DNA from: Neurospora tetraspora
Lineage: Eukaryota; Ascomycota; Sordariomycetes; Sordariales; Sordariaceae
Direction: 5' to 3'
Assembly: GCF_033439725.1 (NCBI RefSeq)
Contig: NW_026944386.1
Span: forward strand, 2,418,001 to 2,482,000
DNA length: 64,000 nt
The notes beneath the pieces were generated by a model that saw nothing but the letters and a program-made list of their open reading frames with translations, searched no databases and was not told the DNA's origin. Shown piece after piece: positions 51,206 to 61,800 of this stretch. The position numbers and the translations under genes are program-made. Position 1 is the first letter of the stretch. Every line of letters begins with the position of its first letter.

Positions 51206-51257
51206 CATGTGGGGACCGTAGATTTAACCAGAGAATTTAGTAGATTTATCAGGACCG
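51206..51257. repeat. Right terminal inverted repeat of the MULE-like element
   Basis: Inverted counterpart of 47888-47939, with four mismatches in 52 positions. Ends at 51257, directly before the second GAACGGAG. Confidence 0.88.
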
Positions 51258-51265
51258 GAACGGAG
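51258..51265. repeat. Target site duplication, right copy
   Basis: GAACGGAG, identical to 47880-47887, abuts the right terminal inverted repeat. Confidence 0.85.
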
Positions 51266-51864
51266 GATCCGACCCCCGGCCCTTCCGGGATGCTGACTGT
51301 TCACAATTTGTGACATCTCGGCGACTTACAGGGTCCCCGGGCCTGTCAGCAGTCCGATCCCGGCGGAGTCAAGAGCGTCGAAGCAAGTACCGAATCGGTT
51401 GACGGCACCCGCCGCGCCGCCGCCAGCATGCCAGCGCGCCCATTCAGGGGAAGCCAGAATTGCGGAATGCCATTCTGATTTCGACGCATTACTTAACTGG
51501 ATCTTTGGGGTTCTGGAACGCGGACTTGGCTCGGAATCTCTTGTCTGTAGTCGCTATAAAAGTATTTGCGCTGGCGTAATTCCGCTTCGGCACACGTTTT
51601 GCCGTCTCTTTCTTCAAATTCTTTTCTTGATTAGTTGTGTCTCTGACTCTGACCGACTTCCCCTTGTGGTTCACTTGTAAGAGCTCGGTAACAGGACTAC
51701 AAGTCTACAAGCATCAACACTTCCTGGAACAGCCGCATTAGTTCGGGGAAACAGGTGGAGGAGCCCTGCATAACGCTCCCAACGCTTCCAAACTGGCACA
51801 CTCAACGTCTCTTGTACGCTCGGCGCTTCGGCGGTCATCGGGACTCACGGGAATAACAGCATCG
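51266..51864. other. Upstream region of the aminotransferase gene
   Basis: About 600 bp of normal GC content between the transposon edge and the first ATG of the aminotransferase. A TATAAAAG box lies at 51555-51562. No separate gene is recognised. Confidence 0.6.
51555..51562 (+). promoter_or_regulatory. Candidate TATA box of the aminotransferase gene
   Basis: TATAAAAG on the coding strand, about 300 bp before the first ATG (51865) and about 490 bp before the second (52048). Supported by sequence match and position only. Confidence 0.35.
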
Positions 51865-53361
51865 ATGCCCCGCTCCAGCGGCCCGGTCGACTCCCCCGCT
51901 CGGCTGTCCCTCATCTCCCGTCACCTCGCCCCCGATTACCCACTCAACACTCCTTATACCGTTGAAAGGCACCCGGACAACATCGACACTTCTCTCTTGC
52001 CCAAGACACAAACCCGCGCCCTCACCACCGACGCCAATTCAGCCAACATGTCTACCCAGCCTGAGCACCCGACCCTCCTTATTCCCGGCCCCATCGAGTT
52101 CGACGATGCCGTCCTCAACTCCATGAGCCACTACAGGTGAGATCCGAACGGCGCAAACTGTCGCAACCTGTGAATACCTGACAATCTCAATGCGCAAGTG
52201 GCTGACCGTCCTACAACAGCGAGAGCCATGTCGGCCCTGGCTTCGTCGCTGTCTTCGGCGAGACCCTGTCGATGCTGCGCAAGCTGTTCCAGACCACGGA
52301 CCCCTCCGCTCAGCCTTTCGTCCTGTCCGGCTCCGGTACCCTTGGTTGGGATCTCGTCGCCGCCAACCTGATCGAGCCTGGCGAGGATGCGCTCGTTCTC
52401 AGCACCGGTTACTTTGGCGATGGCTTCGCCGACTGCCTGAAGGTCTACGGCGCCAACGTCACCCAGATCTCTGCCGAGCCCGGCAGCCGCCCTCAGCTCC
52501 CAGAAATCGAGAAGGCCCTTTCGGAGAAGAAGTACAAGCTCCTGACCGTCACTCACGTCGATACCTCCACCGGTGTCCTCAGCGAGCTCAAGAACCTTTC
52601 CGAGCTCGTCCACAGGGTTTCCCCCGACACCCTCGTCATTGTCGATGGTGTCTGCTCCGTCGCCTGCGAGGAGATTGACTTTGATGCCTGGAAGCTCGAT
52701 GGTGTTGTTACTGCCTCCCAGAAGGCCATTGGCTGCCCCGCTGGTCTCTCCGTCTCCATGTTTAGCGGCCGCGCCATCCAGGCCTTCCAGAACCGCCAGA
52801 CTCCCCCTACCTCTTACTTTGCTTCGATGAAGAACTGGCTTCCCAGTGAGTACCACTTCACGTTACAAGCTACCCTTTTGGATACCAATTGCTGACGCAT
52901 GATGCGCGCGCATTACAGTCATGCAAAACTACGAGGCCAAGAAGCCCTCTTACTTCGCCACTCCTTCTCCCCAGCTCGTTCGCGCCCTCCACACCGCCCT
53001 TACCCAGATCGTCGCCCAGGGCGTCAAGGAAAGGTTCGCAGCCCACACGGCGGCTTCGGATAAGATCAAGGCGGCCGTTGCTGCCCTCGGCCTCAAGCAG
53101 GTCGCCGCCAACCCCGACGACCAGGCCCACGGCATGACCGCCATCTACCTCCCCGAGAACGTCAAGGGCGCTGAGCTCCTTCCCAAGCTCGCTTCGAGAG
53201 GCGTTGTGTTCGCCGGTGGCATCCACAAGGCCATCGCGGCCAAGTACATCCGTTTCGGCCACATGGGCGTCAGTGTGTTGGATCCTAGCAGGGGCCATGT
53301 CGAGAAGGCCATCAAGGCTCTCGAGGAGGGTCTGTCCGAGTGCGGTTATCAAAAGGCTTAG
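51865..53361 (+). CDS. agx1: Alanine-glyoxylate aminotransferase (Agx1-like)
   Basis: PLP-dependent class V aminotransferase making glycine and pyruvate from glyoxylate and alanine. CDS is join(51865..52136,52220..52845,52919..53361), 446 aa from the first ATG. Introns of 83 and 73 nt have GTGAGA and GTGAGT donors, CTGAC branches and CAG acceptors. Motifs: LLIPGPIEF, the substrate/cofactor loop LSGSGTLGWDL, TVTHVDTSTGVLS, VDGVCSVACEEIDFD, and the Schiff-base lysine in TASQKAIGCPAGLS (Lys259, or Lys198 of the short form). The C-terminal part shows IMQNYEAKKPSYFATP, GVVFAGGIHKAIAAKYIRFGHMG. A second in-frame ATG at 52048 would give a 385-aa protein, the length of yeast Agx1. The 61-residue extension is Ser/Arg/Pro-containing and may be a mitochondrial presequence or untranslated leader. 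The C-terminus (YQKA) is not a peroxisomal PTS1. Confidence 0.94.
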
Positions 53362-55222
53362 ACGTGGGGTGTAGTGTAGGGACGAGGTGTATATAAAAAG
53401 CCGGAGTCGTTTTGGAGTCGCGATATATACCATCTTGGATTTTGTTGATTAAAGAAAAGCTCTATGATCTGCGAAAGAACCTTGACGAAACCATTTCAGC
53501 GAGTGATATGGAAGTGAAACTGTCAAAACTGTCTAGCAAAGGTGCAGTGTGCAGTGACGTGCTGAAAATGCAAGACGGGAGAAATGCGTAGAAGAAAATA
53601 ACGACCCCCTTCCCCACATCTTGCGAATGGAGTCTCTGTCCCTCGAAGGTAACCCTTGCATAAGTGGTTGCATAAATGGCAAGGCACGTCACTAACAACT
53701 GCAAGGCGGTTAAGATAGTCCGAGGACTAATTACGGTACCAACGCTAAGTAAAGTATATGAACTCATGATCAAATCATCACCATATATTGGTTCAAATCA
53801 AAACAGTTGGGAAGGAGGTACAGAACACTCACGGAGTCCCAAAAAGATCGACATGCCAACGACCTGGACGGGAGCTTGGAGAAGTACCGACGGGAGGCGA
53901 GGCGAGCAAACTAAGCGGGGCAATCCTGACGCCTGGGCCTAGGCATCTGGGGGAACCTACGGCGCTAACAGCAATGTACCGGATAGATGGGCCGCGATGA
54001 AGACGCGGAGATATCTCAGGATATATCCGGCCTAAGGAGTGTGCGGTTTTAAGAGCTGTAGGTTACAAGTGTGAAAGGTCAGAAATCTGTCTGTAGCGTT
54101 GTCTTCTTGACATACAAGTATGTTTAGTATATCTTAAACGATGGTGAAATTGTACATGTTCTGGTAATGGGACAAGAAGGGAGCTTTGAGGTACCTGCCC
54201 TTATATCGTACCAATTAGATAGAAAACTCACATTCTATATTAATAAGCTACTAAACATCCATCGAGATCACTTGACAAGAAATATCCAGCTTACATATGG
54301 TTACGGAACTTCTGCATATCCTTTCATCCAGAGCTCACAACAGGTCTTGTTGGATGGCTTTGGGCTGCTGCTGCTAAGACCACAAGTACCTTTTTGGGTT
54401 GCGCGCACGGCATCTGAAACCCGACGTGCCCTGCCAACGTGCTCCCAGAGGGAAGCCGTCCGTCCCAGAGGCGCGGAGTCCCGTCCAGTCGAAAGGTCCA
54501 GCGAGCGCGCGGAGGGCGTCAACATCCGTCAACCTCCGCAACGAACAAGGGCGTCCTGGGCGCGCATGCCAAATCGAGACGGGAGGCTGGTGGGGTCACG
54601 GTTCGGCCTTCTGAGCTTTCGACCCGGCAGCTCCATAACCTCCGTCATCCCACTGCAAATTGAAGTGCACATCCCACTGCACCGCCGCGCGCAGGCCCTT
54701 CACGCCTTTTGCACTTTCGCAGCCTCGAGGTTCGCTTTTTTGCCAAACCTTTTTGACTTGCACTGATCAACACGCAACTCGCAAAACGCCAACCCAACAA
54801 CCCGACTCGACCCGTTCGTTGTTTCCTTCTCTCGCCCCAGCTCGCGACTACGACGATTGTGCCCCACGTCTCCTCCCGTCTGGATTATTCATTCCATCTC
54901 CCGTCCCCAGCAACGGTCAAGCCAGCCGCGCTTCGTTTCGTTTGGCACGCAACCGTGACCCGGACAGACAGACCTGGACCTAGGCCATCGCACACCACAC
55001 CTGGACCCAAACAACTCAACACCCCTCACCTCACATCTTTCCACCTACCCAGTCCTTTTCCCCCGCCAAACCAGCAACGAGCTGTCGATCTCCTCCCATC
55101 TGCCTCGTCGACCTTTGGTAGCAGCAAACCCATCTTGCTCGAGACTATTCTCTGTTCAGCTGCCCGCTGTACCTACCTTGCTACTACCCCTCTGCATATC
55201 AACCCGGTAGAGGAACGCGACC
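53362..55222. other. Intergenic region between agx1 and crm1
   Basis: About 1.9 kb. The first hundred bases are the agx1 3' end. The last 450 or so bases before 55223 are CA/CT-rich on the plus strand and probably form the crm1 leader. A 199-codon plus frame at 54167-54766 has no recognisable domain. Nothing else stands out. Confidence 0.55.
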
Positions 55223-58200
55223 ATGCCCCTCTCCATCGAGGAACTGGACAACCAAGTCCGCACCTTCTATGAAGGTCGCGGCGAGACGGTAAATAACGAG
55301 GTTGTGTTCTGGTTTGTTCTGTTTAAATGCTGACATTCTGCTTTTTTGCTTCATTAGCAAGCTCAAGCCCAAACTGTCTTGAACCAGGTATGTCTGCCTA
55401 TAGTCAAACCCTACACCCTCTCGTCGTGACAACCAGGGCTAACATGCATCCTTCAAATAGTTCAAGGAAGATCCCGATGCCTGGTTGATGGTCGACGAGA
55501 TCCTCCAGAAGGCCACCTACGAGCAGACAAAGTGTCCGTCAACCCCACCCACATACCAAACAGTTCGTTTCGAGGATGTCTTGTACTGACAGGGCTTGTA
55601 GACTTGGGGTTACAGGTCCTCGACAATGTGATTATGACGAGGTGGAAGGTGCTCCCCCGCGAGCAGTGTCATGGTAAGCGAAAACACTGCCGTATCGGAA
55701 GCTTGCTGCTCCCCCAGCCGCTGACCTCGCTCTCTCAGGTATCCGCAACTTTGTCGTCCAGTATATCCTCCAATGTTCGAGTTCCGAAGAGCTTCTCAAG
55801 ACCCACCGTGTCCTGCTCAATAAGCTCAACCTTGTTCTCGTCTCCGTCCTCAAGCAAGAGTGGCCTCATAACTGGCCTACCTTCATCAACGAGATTATCT
55901 CTGCCTCCCGCTCGAGCCTTTCGATCTGCGAGAACAACATGATCATCCTGCGACTCCTCTCCGAAGAGGTCTTCGACTATTCCGCAGAACAGATGACGTC
56001 GACAAAGACACGGAACCTCAAGACTACCATGTGCGCCGAGTTCTCGCAAATTTTCCAGCTTTGCCAGGAGGTCCTCAACTCTGCCAACCAGCCCAGCCTT
56101 ATCAAGGCCACCCTCGAAACACTGTTGCGCTTCTGCAACTGGATCCCTCTCGGCTATATCTTCGAGACCCCTCTTATCGAAACCCTTAGGACGCGTTTCT
56201 TGGAGGTTCCCGAGTTCCGCAACATTACTCTCCAGTGCTTGACCGAGATTGGTGGTCTGCAAATAGGAGGTCCTACGGGTCAACAACCCAACTATGGCGA
56301 GGCCCTCATCAAGATGTTCACCGAGGTCCTGACAACCATCTCCAATATTATTCCTCTCAGCATGGACTTGAAGGCGACCTATCCGGCCAGCAACTCTCGC
56401 GACCAGGAATTCATCCAGAACTTGGCGCTGTTTCTTTGCAACTTCTTCGGCATGCACCTGCCCGTAAGTAGCCAAGATCTGTGAGTTTATGATCGTAGTG
56501 CTAACATGGCGTCTAGCTCATTGAAAACCTGCCGAACCGTGACTTCCTCACACATGGCCACTACTACCTAATTAGAATTTCGCAGATTGAGGACCGCGAA
56601 ATCTTCAAGATCTGCCTCGACTACTGGCTCAAGCTCGTCCAGGAGCTTTATGAGGAGATGCAGGCATTGCCCCTTTCCGACATGAACCCTCTTCTTAGCG
56701 GTGGTCTGCAGACCAGCGGCGCCCCGAACCCGGCCCTGCTCAACAACTACCCCCTTCGCAAGCACAAGTACAACGAAATCCTTTCCAACCTGCGTGTTGT
56801 CATGATCGAGAAGATGGTGCGCCCCGAGGAAGTCCTCATTGTCGAGAACGACGAGGGCGAGATTGTCCGCGAGTTCGTCAAGGAAACCGACACTGTCCAG
56901 CTTTACAAGACCATCCGCGAGTGTCTCGTTTATCTCACACATTTGGATGTGGTCGATACCGAGCAGATTATGACCGACAAGCTCGCACGCCAAGTCGATG
57001 GATCCGAATGGTCATGGCACAACTGCAACGTTCTCTGCTGGGCCATTGGTTCTATCTCTCTCGCCATGAACGAAGAGACGGAGAAGAGATTCCTTGTTAC
57101 CGTTATTAAGGATCTTCTTGGACTGACTGAAATGAAGCGGGGCAAAGACAACAAGGCCGTCGTCGCCAGTAACATCATGTACATTGTCGGCCAGTATCCC
57201 CGCTTCCTTAAGGCGCATTGGAAGTTCCTCAAGACAGTCGTCAATAAGCTGTTTGAGTTCATGCACGAGTCTCACGAGGGTGTCCAGGACATGGCCTGCG
57301 ATACTTTCATCAAGATCGCCAAGTCTTGCAGACGCCACTTTGTTGCGCTCCAGCCTAGCGAGTCTCAGCCTTTCATTGAGGAGATCATCAGGGACCTTGG
57401 CAAGATCACTTGTGACTTGACTCCTCAACAGGTTCATACTTTCTATGAGGCTTGCGGCTACATGGTAGCTGCTCAAGGCAACAGACATCAGCAGGAGAGG
57501 CTCCTTTCTGAGCTTATGCAGATCCCCAACATGGCGTGGCAGGAGATTATTAGGCAAGCTAGCCTCAACCCTAACATCCTCCAGGATGCGGACACCATCA
57601 AGGTTATCGGCAACATCATGAAGACCAACGTTTCTGCATGCTCATCTATCGGTACCTACTTCTTCCCTCAGATCGGCAACCTGTATAGCGACATGCTTCA
57701 GATGTATGCCGCCACAAGTCAGCTGATTTCTGAGGCTGTTGCTCGTGAGGGTGAGATTGCTACCAAGATGCCCAAGGTCCGCGGTCTCCGGACCATCAAG
57801 AAGGAAATTCTCAAGCTCATTGAGACCTATGTCGACAAGGCTGAGGACCTCCAGGCCGTACGGGAGCAGATGGTGCCTCCTCTCTTGGATTCGGTGCTTG
57901 TTGACTACAACCGTAACGTTCCTGGTGCTCGTGACGCCGAGGTCTTGAGGGCCATGACCGCTATGATTACCAAGCTCTCGGCTTTGATGGAGGACCAGGT
58001 GCCGATCATCATGGAGAATGTCTTCGAGTGCACGCTGGACATGATCAACAAGAACTTCTCCGAATACCCCGAGCACCGTGTCGAGTTCTTCAACCTCCTC
58101 CGCGCTATCAACCTTCACTGCTTCCCTGCGCTTTTGAAGCTCGACAACCGTCAGTTCAAGTTCGTTATCGACTCTTGCATGTGGGCCAGCAAGCACGACA

Positions 58201-58849
58201 ACCGCGATGTCGAGACTGCGGGCCTTAACATGTGCCTGGAGCTCGTCAACAACATCGCCGAGAAGACTGACGTCCAGACCTCCAACGCTTTCTTCAACCA
58301 GTTCTTTGTTAGCATCCTCCAGGATGTGTTCTTCGTTCTTACCGACCAGGACCACAAGGCTGGATTCAAGACCCAGTCCATGCTGCTCATGCGCATGTTC
58401 TACTTTGTCCACCCCGCCGATGGCTCGCCCCCAAGGATCCAGGGCCCCATTTACCAGCCCGATCAGGCCCAGCCAGGTACTGGCAACAAGGAGTTCCTGA
58501 CCATGTTCGTTGGCAACTTGCTGCAGAACGCTTTTGCCAACCTTACTCCGTAAGTTTTCTTTACTAACTTTGAACCTTGTATCGTACGGAGCTAACCAAA
58601 GTGCAAAACAGTGCCCAGATTACCTCGTTTGTTGAGGGTCTCTTCACCCTTAACACCCAGTACGACAAGTTCCGCCTCGCGCTGCGTGACTTCCTCATCT
58701 CCCTTAGGGAGTTCGCCGGCGACAATGCCGAGCTCTACCTCCTGGAGAAGGAGCAGCAAGAGACGGCGGCCAAGGTGGCCGATATCGAGAGGAGATCCAA
58801 GGTCAGCGGCCTGCTGAAGCCCAGCGAGCTCGAGGACGATGAGCTGTGA
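55223..58849 (+). CDS. crm1: Exportin-1 / Crm1 nuclear export receptor
   Basis: Karyopherin that exports leucine-rich-NES cargo with RanGTP through nuclear pores. CDS is join(55223..55288,55358..55387,55461..55533,55602..55673,55739..56463,56517..58549,58612..58849), 1078 aa, the usual exportin-1 length. Six introns of 53-73 nt; four lie in the first 520 bp and flank small exons of 30, 73 and 72 nt. The third uses donor GTCCGT; joining gives [20 protein letters not shown]. Visible: importin-beta N-terminal region (about 25-95), the CRIME-type IRNFVVQYI...[43 protein letters not shown], and the NES-groove helices [24 protein letters not shown]. At the leptomycin B-reactive cysteine position (human Cys528) this protein has Thr526. 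The C-terminus [13 protein letters not shown] resembles the yeast one. The ATG sits in GCGACCATGC. Very confident. Confidence 0.97.
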
Positions 58850-61800
58850 CTAGTTGGAGAGGAGCTTAGGAATGAGTTTGCGCCGACTCACGAGTTGCGC
58901 CGAGATGACGTACCACCAGAGCAGCCACACATGAATGGGCTGGCTGGTGCTGGTGATGTGGCGAAAGGAAAAAGAAGCGGCGGCGGCAAGGATCACGACC
59001 AATTCGGTGGCGATGGATGGGAGTTTTATGGTCTGTGAAATGAAATATGGCGGCGTTCTTTTCTTTATTATTTTTGTGTTTTGTAAGTCACCAAATCAGT
59101 CGTATTTCTTGTATGAAACCCAACCCGGCATTACTTCAAGAGCCGACCCGCCAGAATCAGTCAGTTTAGAGGTAGTTACTACTGAATGAGTATCCTGCTG
59201 CCAGCCTCTTGTACTTGCTTTTTTCAACTCTTTCTGATCGATCATGAGAAAGTGGGTCGGCGGTATTGCGCTGTCTGGTTGAGCATGTGGAGGAAAATGC
59301 TGGTGATAATGAGGATTCCTAGGCGGTAATACAGGAAAAGGGAGAAAAAATATGTAAACTAACTTGGCTGCTCCAGTAAGGTAATCAATCGGTGCGTGAT
59401 ACACTCTCATCGGTCAACTTTCTCTGTACACACTTCTCCCACCGAGACAGTACCTTGCCTTGAATTTACTCGTAAAACCATAAATGCCAAGCTACAATGC
59501 ACCTTTCGCTTCAAATTGTGTTCCTAAGAACGAGATACGGTTGATAACTGCCTGTAGGTATGTATCTTACCAAGGTAGTGGACGACTGGGACTGTGTTCC
59601 TTCCTTCCCTCCCTCGGCCCTTTCCTTTGCACCTTCCCCTTCCCCTTTCTCCTACCTCCTCCTCTCATTTCAAAGTTCCACTCCGGTTCAGTTCACGTAA
59701 AATGATCTGATTGGATCGAATCGGGTCGGATGGGGACACATCTGGTTCCTCTCCTCCAGTTCATTCCGTTCCTTACTTGGTTGTTTTCAGGTATCGTTCA
59801 TTCTGACCTCCACCTCTATCTATCCGGACGCGAAGCGTGTAGGTTACTAGGCACGTGTGGAATACTACAAACCTCTACATAGGTATATTGCTATGTTGAT
59901 ATGTTTTTTGGTCAAAGTATGTTCTTATTTCCCCTTCGTGCCCGGGCGGGGATTTTCCTTTCTGGTGGGATCAGAGGCAACGAGGTCGGCGCGTTCTCCT
60001 TTCTTTAACCCGCTTCAGGTTGTACGGTATGTATGTACGTATATCAAGAATTTCTCTCTAGCTTGGTGCTTTCTCCCTTTGTTGGCCCTTCCCGCCTCTT
60101 TGCTCGCAGAGAGCGATATATGTATGTGTTGTGCTGGTTGCCTTTTACTTTTACTGTGATTCCCACTCATCCGCTGTTTCCGTTCTTTTGTCATGATGTT
60201 TCTCTTTTCCTGTAGACATTAAAAGTGTAGGTTACGCACAGCACTGCAGTTCTTCTACTTATTCCCAACTTTCGGTTTTTTTCTTCTTCTTGTTTTTCTT
60301 CATATATTTCCGGGTTTGTCGTCCCACTGCGGGTACGAAAGAGAGATTGTTCGAGGCAGGACTGAGTGCTCCTGCCATCTCGAGTGCAAGACTTGCTCCT
60401 TCCTGTCTCGCAGTTCAAATGTAGCGTTGAGGGAAGGAACCGTCGAGACAAGAGACACTGGCATTTAGATCTATGATGTTGTTTTCTTCTGCAAAGAGAA
60501 GGTGCGATGCGTGGATTCCAACTTAAACTCACGTGTGCTTTTTAGACTCTTAGGAGCGGAACCCAACCGAGCCTAGGTTCACATGTCGTTGAAAGGTTGG
60601 CACGGCAACGATATATGGCCGAGTGAGAGAGAACTCTGATAGAGCTTGCCGAGGCGATACAAGGCATGATCACTCATAGGTAGATAGAGTCAATGAGAAA
60701 GTTTGGGAAGCAGATTCAGCATCTTTCTCTCATCCCGAATACCATAAACTGACCCAGGACACTCGACGACCATGAATGCGTAGACACGGAGTAAATGGGA
60801 TAAACACCCATTGTTTTAAGCCCCTGGCCGGATTTAATGACCATCTCTTACCCTTGTCTCTTACCCAGGGTATACTATGGTGAGATGGGTAAGTAAAACG
60901 GGTGGGTCAGGTCGCTGACGGTCTCTGGCACTCGAGTGGCCATACAGAGCCACGAAGCTTTGCTTGTACTGGTCCGTGCCCGGTACCTGACAAGGGGGTT
61001 TTACTTTGGCTCGCAACCGCAGTATATAAGATAGTTACCTACAGTACCAAGGCATCTTACCTACACACCTCCAAAAACGGTAAGGCCAAAGGTCAGAAAG
61101 GAGGAGCGTGCTTACCTATATCGCTACAAGAGCCGGTTCGGTCCAATGTAACTCCGCTCCCTCAAACCTACAACAACCTAGTAAGTCTGGGGTATAGCAA
61201 GCGGTCCTAATAAGCTTGCAACGCAAAACCCGGGGGAAGTGGTAGACGGGATGGGTTGCGGCGGTGATTGCCCGCATATCATGCACTAGCGAGCACACAA
61301 TCCGTCTGTGAAGTGTGGTGAGGTTACACCAGTGACTTAAGGGAAACAGACCCGGCGTCTCGCGCCCTCCTGTGCCTCGTAGATCCATCCCATCTATCCA
61401 TCCATCCATCCATCCATCCTACCGCTTGCTCTTCCCCAAAGCATAGAGATACCCGGGTATGCAGAGGTCGAGACCGGATCCAGCTCTGTGGCGTTGGGTA
61501 TATGTCTGCGGTGTTAAGCAAAGTTTGAAAAGGCCGCGCAACCTTTTGAGTGACTCCTCTCCATACAGGGGGGCCATTGGCCGGTTGTTTTTCTTTCTTG
61601 TCGTTCGATAACGGGATGCTAATGCTTCCCGCGTTCCTGTTTACCATAAGCAAAGCCCATCAAAGTGCGATGTCGGTGAAGGAAATGGCTAATATACGAT
61701 GAGTACCTTGTCTGTGCGTCTTGCTGTAAAACAGCCTCGGTGGCTTGACCTGCTGCGTGCTTCCAGCAAGCAACCGTGCTGATTGCTACCACGACAACCA

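Larger units (their letters stand above)
47888..51257 (+). mobile_element. RIP-degraded Mutator-like (MULE) DNA transposon
   Basis: A 3370-bp AT-rich block with abrupt edges. Its two ends are 52-bp inverted repeats (47888-47939 and 51206-51257, four mismatches). The 8-bp sequence GAACGGAG directly flanks both ends (47880-47887 and 51258-51265), a perfect target site duplication. Inside, one strand (+) preserves a transposase-like text in which many codons read TAA or TAG where CAA, CAG or TGG would fit, the footprint of C-to-T mutation by RIP. Recognisable pieces are a FAR1-type DNA-binding segment (about 48400-48710) and a MULE catalytic segment (about 49060-49400). MULEs usually make 8-10 bp duplications and often have long terminal repeats, which fits; hAT elements also make 8-bp duplications but have short ends and different transposases. 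Confidence 0.85.

Noticed and set aside
54167-54766. 199-codon plus-strand frame upstream of crm1
   Set aside because: Low-complexity Arg/Pro-rich text in a probable promoter and leader region, without domains.
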